From JAYPAN01 sp049597955 (GTDB lineage Bacteria; Pseudomonadota; Alphaproteobacteria; RS24): a stretch of 64,000 bases of DNA. The notes below the pieces were generated by a model. It ran no database searches and was not told where the DNA came from. It saw only the letters and a program-made list of their open reading frames with translations. Shown in pieces: positions 35,417-44,357 of the stretch. The stretch's first letter is position 1. Every line of letters starts with the position of its first letter. The stretch covers positions 1 to 64,000 of the forward strand of contig JBMYND010000002.1 in NCBI GenBank assembly GCA_049597955.1, read 5' to 3'. The translations under genes were made by a program, and so were the position numbers.

Positions 35417-36352
35417 ATGAATTCTCCCGCGCCTGTTGAAATATCCGAAGATTTTGCCAAGCTGTCGCGCATTGTTGCCGCGGTGCAAGAAACGGTGCGC
35501 GACAAGCCCGCCCAAATCAGGCTGGCGCTGGCGGCCATGTTATCGGGCGGGCATGTGCTGATTGAAGACACGCCGGGCATGGGCAAAACCAGCCTGGCGC
35601 GGGCGCTTGGCCATCATTTGCAACTTGATTGGAAACGCCTGCAATGCACCAATGACACAACGCCGTCAGATATTGTCGGCGTCAATATATTCGACCCGGA
35701 GCGCGGCGATTTCACTTTTCGGCAGGGGCCGGTTTTCACCCCGCTTTTGCTGGCTGATGAGCTGAACCGTGCGCCGAGCAAAAGCCAGTCTGCCCTGCTC
35801 GAAGCCATGGCCGAAGGGCAGGTGACAATTGACGGTGTTGGCTATGACTTGCCCGACCCGTTTATTGTGATTGCCACGCAAAACCCGACCGAACAAATCG
35901 GCGTGTCGCCGCTGCCGGAATCGCAGCTTGACCGCTTCGCTGTATCGTTCAGCCTTGGCCTGCCTTCGCCCGCCGCCGAGGCCGATATTTTGCGCGATGC
36001 GCGCGTCGGCGCAGATATGTTCGCCTTTGATGCGCCCGTGCTTGATGCGGATGGGTTCAAAGGCTTGCGGGCGGCGTGTCCTGACGTCACTTTTTCCGAC
36101 CCGATGATTGCCTATTTGCAGGAATTGGCCGGGCAATTGCGGCGCGGCGGTCTGCCTGTTTTGTCGGTACGGGCGCTGATACAGACCAAAGGTCTGGCGC
36201 AGGCCCATGCGATGATTGAAGGGCGCGACCATGTTGTGCCGGAAGATGTGCAGGCGATTTTTGTGCCCGCCTTGCAGCACCGCGCCGGAACCGCGACCGG
36301 CGATGCGGCGGCCATGCTTGAAGATGTGCTGTCCGCCGTGGCTGTGCCATGA
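35417..36352 (+). CDS. MoxR-family AAA+ ATPase
   Basis: A 311-residue MoxR AAA+ ATPase. HVLIEDTPGMGKTSLARAL is Walker A, PLLLADELNRAPSKSQSALL Walker B and IATQNPTEQIGVSPLPESQLDRF carries sensor 1 and the arginine finger region. MoxR proteins act as chaperones for metal insertion or complex assembly, usually with DUF58 and transglutaminase partners, both of which follow here. The start MNSPAPVE is chosen for AAAAGG 8 bp upstream. The stop overlaps the next start (ATGA). Confidence 0.92.
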   Translation: MNSPAPVEISEDFAKLSRIVAAVQETVRDKPAQIRLALAAMLSGGHVLIEDTPGMGKTSLARALGHHLQLDWKRLQCTNDTTPSDIVGVNIFDPERGDFTFRQGPVFTPLLLADELNRAPSKSQSALLEAMAEGQVTIDGVGYDLPDPFIVIATQNPTEQIGVSPLPESQLDRFAVSFSLGLPSPAAEADILRDARVGADMFAFDAPVLDADGFKGLRAACPDVTFSDPMIAYLQELAGQLRRGGLPVLSVRALIQTKGLAQAHAMIEGRDHVVPEDVQAIFVPALQHRAGTATGDAAAMLEDVLSAVAVP

Positions 36353-37368
36353 GTGCGGGACGCGCGGAAATAAACGAGCGCGCGGGACGCGCGGAAACAG
36401 ATAAGGGCGTTACCACATCCGGCAAAGCGCGCCATCCGCTTATGCTGTTTGACTATATCAGCCGCCGCATTGCCATGCGGCGACGTTGGCGGGACGGGGT
36501 TTTCACCATTCGCCAGAACCATATTGCCATTCTGCCCAATCGGTTTGGTGTCTATGCGGGTTTTCTGGTGCTGGCCAGTTTTGCCATGGGCTATAAAGTG
36601 CAGAATAATTTCATCCTGCTGGCGGTGATTTTTCTGTTTCTGGTTTTCATGCTGTCGCTGATTGCCAGCGTGCGCAATTTGCAAGGCATCACTGTGCAAG
36701 TACAGGCCGAGCCGGTTTATTTTGAGGGCGATAATCATTTCATCCGGCTGGTGTTCAAAAAAGACCAGCCCGTTTTTAATCTGATTGTGCAAAATGACCG
36801 GGCGCAAATGCAGATAGAGCTGTCGCAAAATATCGAAACTGTGCGCCTGCCGGTCGGGCGTCTGGCGCGCGGGGTGCATAAAATACCGCAAATCAAATTG
36901 CAAACCGGCTTTCCCTTTGGCATTGCCCGCGCTTGGCTGTGGCTGACCCCGCCCGACTCGCTAATTGTCGCCCCGCACCCGTCTTCGCGCCCGCTCATCC
37001 ATTATCCGCGCCAAGCGATAAATGCCGGTTTTGGCGAAGATGGGCCTGACCGGCGCGCCGACCGGATTGAGGAACCCGGCGATTTGCGCGATTACCAGCC
37101 CGGTGATGCGCCCTCAAAAATTGACTGGAAACGCTTTGCCGCCACACGCGAGACCATGGTGCGCGAGCAACAGGCCGATCGCGCGAGCACTTTGCTTTTG
37201 CAGCAAGATAAGGGCGCGCGCGAAGCCGCCCTGCAATTTTTATGCGGCGGTTTGCAAGTCGCTGAAAATGCCGGTCTGGCGGCGCTGATGACGCTTGACG
37301 GCGCGGATTATTTTATCGCTGACAAGACGTCGCGATTGCGAGCCTATCATGTCCTCGCGCGGGCCTGA
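36349..37368 (+). CDS. DUF58-domain membrane protein
   Basis: A 339-residue protein. Two membrane helices lie at about 63-100 (FGVYAGFLVLASFAMGYKV, ILLAVIFLFLVFMLSLIASV), and the C-terminal DUF58 domain has DLRDYQPGDAPSKIDWKRFA, the family signature. DUF58 proteins are partners of MoxR ATPases; the biochemical role is unsettled. Translation is coupled to moxR by ATGA and the next gene starts inside its end. The first 20 codons contain an internal 16-bp direct repeat. Confidence 0.87.
   Translation: MSAGRAEINERAGRAETDKGVTTSGKARHPLMLFDYISRRIAMRRRWRDGVFTIRQNHIAILPNRFGVYAGFLVLASFAMGYKVQNNFILLAVIFLFLVFMLSLIASVRNLQGITVQVQAEPVYFEGDNHFIRLVFKKDQPVFNLIVQNDRAQMQIELSQNIETVRLPVGRLARGVHKIPQIKLQTGFPFGIARAWLWLTPPDSLIVAPHPSSRPLIHYPRQAINAGFGEDGPDRRADRIEEPGDLRDYQPGDAPSKIDWKRFAATRETMVREQQADRASTLLLQQDKGAREAALQFLCGGLQVAENAGLAALMTLDGADYFIADKTSRLRAYHVLARA
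36355..36397. repeat. 16-bp direct repeat in the DUF58 gene start
   Basis: GCGGGACGCGCGGAAA occurs at 36355-36370 and 36382-36397, a 27-bp (nine-codon) period, encoding GRAEINER / GRAETDKG. It probably arose by local duplication. Confidence 0.8.
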
Positions 37369-39331
37369 CATATTGCGCCGCGCTTGGTGGCGGCAAGAGG
37401 CGGTGATTACCGGCCTTATGCTCTATCTGGCCGCCGCGCCGATTGCGCTCAGCCTTGCCCTGCTGACCCATCCTCTGGCCTTTATTTTATGGACGCTGAT
37501 GTGGTTGCCGAGCTTTATGCCGCGTCGCTGGCCGAGGCTGGTCTTGCTGTTGCTGCTGACACCGGTTTTGCTGGTCGCCATTGCATCACTGGCGCGACCA
37601 CCGGCGGCACCGTTTTTCATGCTTGCCGTGCTGATTTTCTCTGCCGCCGACCAAGTGCAGGCGGATGGTCGGCCCGGCGCGTTTAATCTGGTCGGGGTGA
37701 TATTTTCCGCTTTATGCGTGATGGTGCTGTCCAATGGTATTTTCATCTTTTTGATGCTGCTGGTCAGCGTCATTCTTTATACCGGCATTATGACTTTGCG
37801 GATTAACCGCATGCCATTGTCGGGTCTGCGTATCCGGCTATTGCCAATTGTCACTGCGTTAAGCGGGGCATTGTTTTTTGCCGTTGTCGCTTTTGTGCTG
37901 TTGCCGCGCGTCAATCCGGCTGTATTGCCGGGGCTGGTTGACCCGACGGCGCGCACCGGCGTTGGCGACCGGCTGGAATTAGGCAAATTTGCCGAAGTGA
38001 TTGCCGATGATGCCGAAGCCTTTCGCGCCTTTTTGCCCGAAGCCCTGCCGCCGGATGAGTTATATTGGCGGGTTTATCTTTTGTCGCGCATGCAAGGCGC
38101 GCAATGGCAAAGAGAGACACCGCCAACCAATCGGCTGGGGCCGCGCGGATTTTCAAAATCGCTGACGCCGGAAAAGCCGACCGACCCGGCACGCAGGCTG
38201 GTCAGATATGGGGTTCGGGCGGTGGAAGCCGTGCCGAAAGAACAGCCCGTGCTTGGCGCGCCAATCGCGGTGGATTCGCCCGATATTGCCCTCAATGTTT
38301 GGGGCGAAGTCAGGCCGGGTGTCGGCCAATCCAATCTGCCGCGCGAAATCCGGCTTTTGTCGCATTTGGGCAATCCGTTCACTGCCGATTTGACCAATTC
38401 GGTTGCGGTTAGCGGCCAGCCGCGCTTGCAGGCATGGGCGCGGCAATTGCGCGCCGAAGTGGCATCGCCAAGCGCGTTTGCCGAGCGCCTGTTGCAGCAT
38501 TTCGCCGAGACGGGCTATCGCTATTCCCTCAGCCCGCAGCAGCTTGACCTGCCCGATGCGGTGCGGGTGGATGGTTTCTTTTTTGAAACAAAGACCGGCT
38601 ATTGCAGCCATTATGCAATGGCTATGGCGACGGCTTTGCGGGCGGCGGGTATTCCGGCCAATGTGGTGGTCGGCTATCAGGGCGGTAGTTGGAACCCGTT
38701 CGGCAATTATTATTTGGTGCGTAAATCAGACGCCCATGCCTGGGTTGAGGCGGAGATTGAACCCGGCCTTTGGCAGCGTTATGACCCGACCCGCATGGTG
38801 CCGGAAGCGCAGCAATTTTTCAGCCGCCGCAGCACGGCGCAAAATATCGGCCAAGCCGAGGGCTGGCAGGGCGAATGGGCGCGTTTTATGCAGCGCACAG
38901 ATGCATTTGTAACGCGGCTCAATTCCGACATTGTGCTTTATGATGAAGAAGCGCGTCAGGAACTTTTATCAGGGCAGTTTTTTGAGCGCGCCATGTCATT
39001 TGGTTTGTTTTGGCTGTTGGGTAGTTTTGGCTTTGCCCTGCCAATTATTTTATGGCGCAGCCTGGCGCGGCGCGATGCCATGCGCCGTTTCGATATGCGC
39101 TATGCAAGGCTGGCCCGTCGGGACGGTTTGACACGCCGCGCTGATGAAGGTCGGCTGGCCTTTGCCGCGCGCTGGCAGGCGACGCTGGCGGGAGAGCAAA
39201 GCGGGGCGCTTCGCAGCCGCGCCATTGGCCTGTTTGCCGCGCTTTGGTGCCAGATAGAATTCGGCGGCAAGCCATTGCCGGAAGCGCGCCAAACGCTCGC
39301 CAATCTGTTGCGCGACATAAAGACCGGCTAA
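37349..39331 (+). CDS. TgpA-like transglutaminase-domain membrane protein
   Basis: A protein of about 660 residues. The N-terminal half holds five or six membrane helices to about residue 190. A periplasmic transglutaminase-like domain follows, with catalytic Cys in TKTGYCSHYAMAMATALRAAG, His in SDAHAWVEAEI and Asp in RYDPTRMVP. A further helix near 560 precedes a cytoplasmic C-terminal domain (DUF4129-like). This is the TgpA arrangement, an inner-membrane enzyme of unknown substrate found with MoxR and DUF58. The start overlaps the DUF58 end by 20 bp. Its stop overlaps the convergent phosphatase gene by 4 bp. Confidence 0.87.
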   Translation: MSSRGPDILRRAWWRQEAVITGLMLYLAAAPIALSLALLTHPLAFILWTLMWLPSFMPRRWPRLVLLLLLTPVLLVAIASLARPPAAPFFMLAVLIFSAADQVQADGRPGAFNLVGVIFSALCVMVLSNGIFIFLMLLVSVILYTGIMTLRINRMPLSGLRIRLLPIVTALSGALFFAVVAFVLLPRVNPAVLPGLVDPTARTGVGDRLELGKFAEVIADDAEAFRAFLPEALPPDELYWRVYLLSRMQGAQWQRETPPTNRLGPRGFSKSLTPEKPTDPARRLVRYGVRAVEAVPKEQPVLGAPIAVDSPDIALNVWGEVRPGVGQSNLPREIRLLSHLGNPFTADLTNSVAVSGQPRLQAWARQLRAEVASPSAFAERLLQHFAETGYRYSLSPQQLDLPDAVRVDGFFFETKTGYCSHYAMAMATALRAAGIPANVVVGYQGGSWNPFGNYYLVRKSDAHAWVEAEIEPGLWQRYDPTRMVPEAQQFFSRRSTAQNIGQAEGWQGEWARFMQRTDAFVTRLNSDIVLYDEEARQELLSGQFFERAMSFGLFWLLGSFGFALPIILWRSLARRDAMRRFDMRYARLARRDGLTRRADEGRLAFAARWQATLAGEQSGALRSRAIGLFAALWCQIEFGGKPLPEARQTLANLLRDIKTG

Positions 39332-41028
39332 TCCTTCGGGTGGTCGAAGGTCAAATCCAGCGTGTTCTGCCCGCCGCGATGGCTCCATTCCGCCGCTTCG
39401 GACAGGCTGGTGATGAAATGCGTGCCGAGACCGCCTTCGCGCAAATCATCCAAATCGCGCGGCTTGATGTTGCTTACATCAATCAGCGGCGCGGTATCGG
39501 TGAGGGTGATTTTTGTTGCCGCTTCGGTCAGCCATACCGAAATATTTATTGTGCCGGTCATATTATCGGGAAAAGCGTGGCGGATGATATTTTGCGCGGC
39601 CTCATCAATGGCGGTGACAATATCATTCAGCCGCGCCTGCGCCTTGGTGCCGGTCAATCTTTCCCGCAAATGGCTGCGAATACGCCGCAATTCGCTGATT
39701 TCATTAAGCATGGAAAAATCGAAATCGGCAGGGGCGGGATAATTCTCGGCATCCGGCTGTGTCGTTTTAACCGGAGCGGGCGTCGGCGTGGCCCGGGCAA
39801 GCGGCGGGCAACCCAGGCCGAGCAGGGTCAAATCATCCGGCAAACGAGAGGCGCGGGCGTGAACCGCATCAACGCTGTTGCGAATTTGGGCGGCCAGCGG
39901 CAAATCCATTTGCGTCGAGAGGATACGCGCCAATCGCTCAGCACCAATCATCCGGCCGTCATATTCGGCTTCGGTCAGCCCGTCCGAATAGCAGAAAAAC
40001 CGCGCATCGGTGAGCGACGCCGTGTCCGTCACAATGTCATCTGCCTCAAAATCCATAATGCCAAGCGGTTGCAGGCTGGCTTCAAAAAACCGGTATTCGC
40101 CATTGGCTGATAATAACAGCCCCGGCTCATGGCCAGCATTGCAACATTGCATATCGCCGCTTTGCGGGTCATACAGGCCGATAATAGCGGTCACAAACAT
40201 GCCATTTGAGGCGGTCTCGACCAATTCGCCATTCATGGCGGCTGCCAGCTCGGCCGGCGTATTGGCCTGTTTGCTGAGGGCGCGAAACAGGCTGTGGGTT
40301 TGCGCCATGACCAAAGCGGCATCAGTGCCCTTGCCGGAGACATCGGCCATGCAGAAAAATACTTTGCCGCGCCGTTCGACATAATCGAATAAATCGCCCG
40401 ACACGCCCTTTTTGGGGATATTGACACCGGCAATATATTCCGCCGTATGGTCGGGAAACAGGCTTTCCTGAACCCGCGCGGCCATTTGTAAATCGCGTTT
40501 TAACGCATTGGCTTCCACCATTTGCAGCGCCAATTGCGAATTGGTCAGGGCGAGGGCGGCCGATGTGCCGAATACCGATACCAGCGCCGCATCATTATCG
40601 GAGAAAAACCCGTCACCGCCATTTTTGTTAATCAATTGCAGCGCCCCATAATGGCGGCCTTTGCCCGAAACCGGCACGCATATCATGGAGCGCGTGCGAA
40701 AGCCGGTTTTGTCGTCAACCTCACCGGTAAAATCAGCATCTTTCGACGCATCACGCACAAAACGCATTTCATTGCTTTGCGTGACGGCACCGACAATGCC
40801 CTGATTGGCGGCAATTTCAAGGCCGGTAATATCAGTCGGGCCGATACAGGCTTCGCAACGCAGGGTCTTCTGGTCTTCGCTCAAATGGAAAAAACTGGCC
40901 GCTTCCGCGCCGACTTCCTCGCAGATAAAGCTCAGTCCCTGATAGATTGTTTTGGCAATATCGGCGCTGGACACAAATTCCGACATCATGCGGTAAACAA
41001 TGTCGAGTTGCGGATTGACCACAGACAT
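39328..41028 (-). CDS. GAF - PP2C (SpoIIE/RsbU) phosphatase - anti-sigma kinase fusion
   Basis: A 566-residue cytoplasmic regulator. A GAF sensor domain covers about 20-165 (MICVPVSGKGRHYGALQLIN). A PP2C phosphatase follows (195-400) with metal-binding motifs KGVSGDLFDYV, MADVSGKGTDAALVMA and CYSDGLTEAEYDG. The last 120 residues are an RsbW-like GHKL kinase with EAAQNIIRHAFP (N box) and REGGLGTHFI (G box). One polypeptide thus holds both the phosphatase and the kinase that act on a STAS protein. The STAS gene lies 12 bp upstream in the same operon. Confidence 0.9.
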   Translation of the reverse strand: MSVVNPQLDIVYRMMSEFVSSADIAKTIYQGLSFICEEVGAEAASFFHLSEDQKTLRCEACIGPTDITGLEIAANQGIVGAVTQSNEMRFVRDASKDADFTGEVDDKTGFRTRSMICVPVSGKGRHYGALQLINKNGGDGFFSDNDAALVSVFGTSAALALTNSQLALQMVEANALKRDLQMAARVQESLFPDHTAEYIAGVNIPKKGVSGDLFDYVERRGKVFFCMADVSGKGTDAALVMAQTHSLFRALSKQANTPAELAAAMNGELVETASNGMFVTAIIGLYDPQSGDMQCCNAGHEPGLLLSANGEYRFFEASLQPLGIMDFEADDIVTDTASLTDARFFCYSDGLTEAEYDGRMIGAERLARILSTQMDLPLAAQIRNSVDAVHARASRLPDDLTLLGLGCPPLARATPTPAPVKTTQPDAENYPAPADFDFSMLNEISELRRIRSHLRERLTGTKAQARLNDIVTAIDEAAQNIIRHAFPDNMTGTINISVWLTEAATKITLTDTAPLIDVSNIKPRDLDDLREGGLGTHFITSLSEAAEWSHRGGQNTLDLTFDHPKD

Positions 41029-41040
41029 GGCGGGCAGTGC

Positions 41041-41742
41041 CTAGGAAAATGTGCCGGGCTTGAAGCCGGATGAGGCACCGCCCCCACCATTTGACGGGGC
41101 AGCATTGGAAGGGCCGCTATTTGCGTTGCTTTCCGGCATTGGCCGTGGCGCCCGCTCGGCTTGCGGCTCGGCTTGCGGCTCGGCTTGCGGCTCCGGCTCC
41201 GGTCGCGGCGCAGCTTCGGGGGTCGGCGCAGCGGCCGGTTCCTCAGATTCCGCTTTTGCGTTTGCCATATCGGCAACAATATCGGCATCATCTTCAATTT
41301 GCATTTCGCCGCCGGCCAAGGCAGCGATAAGCGCGTCATCATCGCCACCGGCAGGCGATATCTCGCTGGCCAGCTCGGCCTCGCTTTCACTGACATTTGA
41401 AAACACGTCAATATCCAAGGCTTGCGCCGGGCCGGTCTGGCTGGCAATTGGCAAAATCTTGTCCAGCTTGGCAAGGCTTAACACCCGCATCAGCTCGTCA
41501 CTGGCCGCTTCAATGGTGAAATTGAGCCGCGTCTTTTTGCAAGTCTGCATGGCAATGATAAGCACTGACACGCCGGAACTGTCCATATAGCTGACATTGG
41601 CGGCATTTATGGTCAGACCGCGCGCATCATCCAATTGTTTGGTCAATTGCGCTTTAATGTCCGGCGTAACTTCAAGGTCAATATCACCGGCAAGGGTTAA
41701 TTGCAGATTTTGTTGGCGGTCGCGCTTGAATTGGAAGGCCAT
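41041..41742 (-). CDS. STAS-domain anti-sigma factor antagonist with Pro/Glu/Ala tail
   Basis: A 233-residue protein. Residues 1-100 are a STAS domain with YMDSSGVSVLIIAM, where the serine is the usual phosphorylation site for an RsbW-like kinase. The remaining 130 residues are disordered and acidic, then rich in Pro, Glu, Gln and Ala with a PQAEPQAEPQAE repeat, and finish with Gly/Ser. It is probably dephosphorylated and rephosphorylated by the adjacent PP2C-kinase protein; the downstream target is unknown. The tail is far longer than in RsbV. Confidence 0.87.
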   Translation of the reverse strand: MAFQFKRDRQQNLQLTLAGDIDLEVTPDIKAQLTKQLDDARGLTINAANVSYMDSSGVSVLIIAMQTCKKTRLNFTIEAASDELMRVLSLAKLDKILPIASQTGPAQALDIDVFSNVSESEAELASEISPAGGDDDALIAALAGGEMQIEDDADIVADMANAKAESEEPAAAPTPEAAPRPEPEPQAEPQAEPQAERAPRPMPESNANSGPSNAAPSNGGGGASSGFKPGTFS

Positions 41743-41935
41743 TCATATCTCCTGTGCTGGTGCGAGTTTAACACGAAAAAACAACATATTTACAACTAAA
41801 GGGATATTTTCGTTCATTGACTGGAAAAGGTGAATAAACGTCATAATTTTAATTGCAATTGGTCAAAAACTTTGCTTTTCTGCTCACGTTGCGTTCCGCG
41901 CTGTTTGGCGCGTGTGTATAAAGAGGAGAGTTCCA

Positions 41936-42511
41936 ATGAACATTCGCGCAAATAGCGAAAAAGGCTTCAGCCTTATCGAACTTCTGGTTGTTGTGGCCAT
42001 TATTGGTGTTCTGGCAGCCGTAGGTGTGGTTGGCTATCAAGGTTATATTGATAGCACCAAGAAATCAGTCACAGATGCCAACGCGAAAGCCGTTCATCAG
42101 TGGCTCATCAATACCAAAACAGTGCGTGCTGCCGGTATTGACGTTGACCCGAGCGAGTGCTCCGACAAATCGGGCGGATTGCAGTCTACCACGACAGCTG
42201 CCTCTGCCGTTACTGCTGGCGGGTGCTTTTATGAAATGGCCAATGCAGGTGGCCCATTTGAAAGTTTCAAAAACCCCTATTCGACAGCCAATTCAGGCAC
42301 AAGTGCAATTAAAGCGGTAGCCGACACAACTGCTCACGCCGATGATGGCACTGTTGATTGCACAACATTGCTGACCGGTGCTGTTAATGGTGACGTCATT
42401 GTTCAAGTCAGTGGCGCAGGGGCTGCCCATATTGAAGTATGGTTCTGCTCCAAAGTTGGCGACAATGACGGCAAGCTGACCAAGAAAGATTCAACGATTA
42501 CAAATTGGTAA
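41936..42511 (+). CDS. Type IV major pilin candidate
   Basis: A 191-residue prepilin. MNIRANSEKG is a short leader, cut before F by PilD, followed by the invariant FSLIELLVVVAIIGVLAAVGV helix with the Glu at +5. The globular part has four cysteines (PSECSDK, GGCFYEM, VDCTTLL, VWFCSKV), suggesting two disulfides, and is rich in Ser, Thr and Ala, which may be glycosylation sites. A strong AGAGGAGAG ribosome site precedes ATG. A terminator follows directly. Size and strong translation signals mark it as the main pilin, not a minor one. Confidence 0.88.
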   Translation: MNIRANSEKGFSLIELLVVVAIIGVLAAVGVVGYQGYIDSTKKSVTDANAKAVHQWLINTKTVRAAGIDVDPSECSDKSGGLQSTTTAASAVTAGGCFYEMANAGGPFESFKNPYSTANSGTSAIKAVADTTAHADDGTVDCTTLLTGAVNGDVIVQVSGAGAAHIEVWFCSKVGDNDGKLTKKDSTITNW

Positions 42512-42531
42512 AATTACCGAATTTCGTTTCT

Positions 42532-42563
42532 GAAATGCCGCGCTTTGCGCGGCATTTCTTTTT
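42532..42563 (+). terminator. Intrinsic terminator after the pilin gene
   Basis: GAAATGCCGCGC (42532-42543) and GCGCGGCATTTC (42547-42558) form a perfect 12-bp stem with a TTT loop, followed by TTTTT. It ends pilin transcription but also lies over the possible early start codons of the next gene. Confidence 0.9.
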
Positions 42564-42579
42564 CGGGCGGCACGCTTTT

Positions 42580-44352
42580 GTGACGCCCTTGGCGCTTGGT
42601 GCCTTTTTTACCTTCATTATTGCCTTTCACATTATTTTGCCCGATTTGGGGAGCACTTATTCTGTCCGCAATGTTACCGCATGGGCGGCCATTGCCCTGA
42701 CCATTCCGATTTTATGGGCCGGGCCGGCTCTGTCCGGTCGGCTGCGCGGTGACCGGCTCTGGCTGGCCGGTCTGTTATTGCCTGTCTTGGGTTGGCTGGT
42801 CGTTATTTTCATCAATCTGGTGGTTTTGAACCGATTGCCGCAACCGGCGCTCTTTCTGCCCGTGGCCATGCTGTCGGGCTTTGCGCTTTTGCTGTTGGGC
42901 ATGGTGCAAAAGCCGTTAACCGCACAGCAATTTATTTTTGTTCTGTTGCTCATTTTGCTCGGCAGCTTGCCGCATTATTTGGTCGAACTGACCGGCCCGG
43001 AGTTTTTTCATTTGCAGGGCGATTGGAACCCGTTTCCGGCATGGGCGTCAAAAGCGGCGGCGGGTTTTGCCCAGACCAATTTGTTTGGCTCTTATTATGC
43101 AACGCTGGTTTTGCTGACGGGCTTTGCCATGCTGCGCGTTAAACGCCGAAATTGGCCGGCGCTCATATTATTGGCAGCTTTTGCCTTGATTTACGGCGTC
43201 AGTCTATTTTTGATGCGCTCCAAAACCGGCTTTCTCGGCTTTTCGCTCGGTTTGGGTTTTTTGTCATTGCATGTGCTGATAAAATTTTGGCAAGACAGAA
43301 ATGAAGCAAGTCGCACCATGTGCGTGCATTTTGCCGTCTTTATTGCCTGTCTGTTATTGGCTTGGGGCATGCCGGAATTTATCCCGCGACAGCTTGATGG
43401 GCATTTTGGCGTCGCCCGCGATTGGACGCCGGAAACAAGCTCTTCTTTTGCCACACGGCTGACCATGTGGAAAATAAGCCTCGCCGCCTTTTGGGACGCA
43501 CCGGTTTTCGGCCAAGGTCTCGGTGCGTTTCAATCCGTCTATTATGATTATTTCCCGCAATTTGCGGACACGGATAGGGGCGGGTTTCTTGGCAATGTCG
43601 ATAATCCGCACAATATTATTTTCTATTTTCTGGCGGAGACCGGCTTGGTTGGCAGCCTGCTTGTTTTGGGGCCATTGGTGTTTTTCGGTGTGAGCCTGCT
43701 TCGCCGTGCGTCAAATCGCTGGCTGCTGCTGGCTTTGCCGGCACCGATATTGACCCATTGCCTGACAGAATATCCCTATACGGCATCCGGCACGCATTAT
43801 TGGCTTTTTGCCTTTTGTTTGGCTGCTGCCTTGCTGTCTTCAGATTTGCCAGCTTCAGATTTGCCAGACTTGCGGCGGCCACATAAGCGCGGCGCGCGGT
43901 CTCGGTTTGTGCCGGCCTATATGCTGCTCACCAGCGCCAGTCTCGCTGGCTTTTTAATGGTGGCCTCTTTCACCCTGACTTTGTGGCAAAGCACATTGGC
44001 CTATTGGCGCAGTGTCCATCATCCCTTGCCCTTGGTGCTGGCTGAGCGTTTTTATATGGATGACATGAACCATATTCTGCTTGGCCCGCGCATGACCGGC
44101 TTGACGCTAATCATGCTGGTGGACAGAGCGGCCAAGGAAAACCAACCGGCAATGCTGCGCGACTTGTTGCTGCCGCTTTTTGAAGAACAAGTCTTGCCAA
44201 TATATCGCAATAGCGGCGTCTGGCAGGTTGGTCGGCGCGCTTATCAAATCACTGGCGACCGCGACGGGCTTGAAAATCTGGCGCGCCTTGCCGACCCCGT
44301 CATGCCTGCGCTGGCCGCAGATATACGCGCCACCCCAATGGCTGATGATTAG
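42580..44352 (+). CDS. Wzy_C/O-antigen ligase-family membrane protein, candidate pilin O-oligosaccharyltransferase
   Basis: A polytopic protein of about 590 residues with some ten or more membrane helices, then a soluble C-terminal part of about 120 residues. WKISLAAFWDAPVFGQGLGAF and NVDNPHNIIFYFLAETGLVG match the Wzy_C domain shared by O-antigen ligases and PglL/TfpO pilin glycosyltransferases, with the conserved His and Glu. Its place straight after the pilin gene resembles pilA-tfpO pairs. The start is uncertain: GTG at 42580 lies past the terminator, while ATG at 42535 and TTG at 42505 lie in or before it. Confidence 0.75.
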   Translation: MTPLALGAFFTFIIAFHIILPDLGSTYSVRNVTAWAAIALTIPILWAGPALSGRLRGDRLWLAGLLLPVLGWLVVIFINLVVLNRLPQPALFLPVAMLSGFALLLLGMVQKPLTAQQFIFVLLLILLGSLPHYLVELTGPEFFHLQGDWNPFPAWASKAAAGFAQTNLFGSYYATLVLLTGFAMLRVKRRNWPALILLAAFALIYGVSLFLMRSKTGFLGFSLGLGFLSLHVLIKFWQDRNEASRTMCVHFAVFIACLLLAWGMPEFIPRQLDGHFGVARDWTPETSSSFATRLTMWKISLAAFWDAPVFGQGLGAFQSVYYDYFPQFADTDRGGFLGNVDNPHNIIFYFLAETGLVGSLLVLGPLVFFGVSLLRRASNRWLLLALPAPILTHCLTEYPYTASGTHYWLFAFCLAAALLSSDLPASDLPDLRRPHKRGARSRFVPAYMLLTSASLAGFLMVASFTLTLWQSTLAYWRSVHHPLPLVLAERFYMDDMNHILLGPRMTGLTLIMLVDRAAKENQPAMLRDLLLPLFEEQVLPIYRNSGVWQVGRRAYQITGDRDGLENLARLADPVMPALAADIRATPMADD

Positions 44353-44357
44353 GCTGT

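Noticed and set aside
41860..41885. Sigma-54-like promoter (TTGG...TTTGC) before the pilin gene
   Set aside because: The GG and GC elements are 11 bases apart; the sigma-54 promoter needs 10. The match is off by one and the TTGC context is poor.
42505..42579. Ligase gene starting at TTG 42505 or ATG 42535
   Set aside because: TTG overlaps the pilin stop and has no ribosome site; the ATG lies inside the terminator stem. GTG at 42580 was preferred, though not proven.
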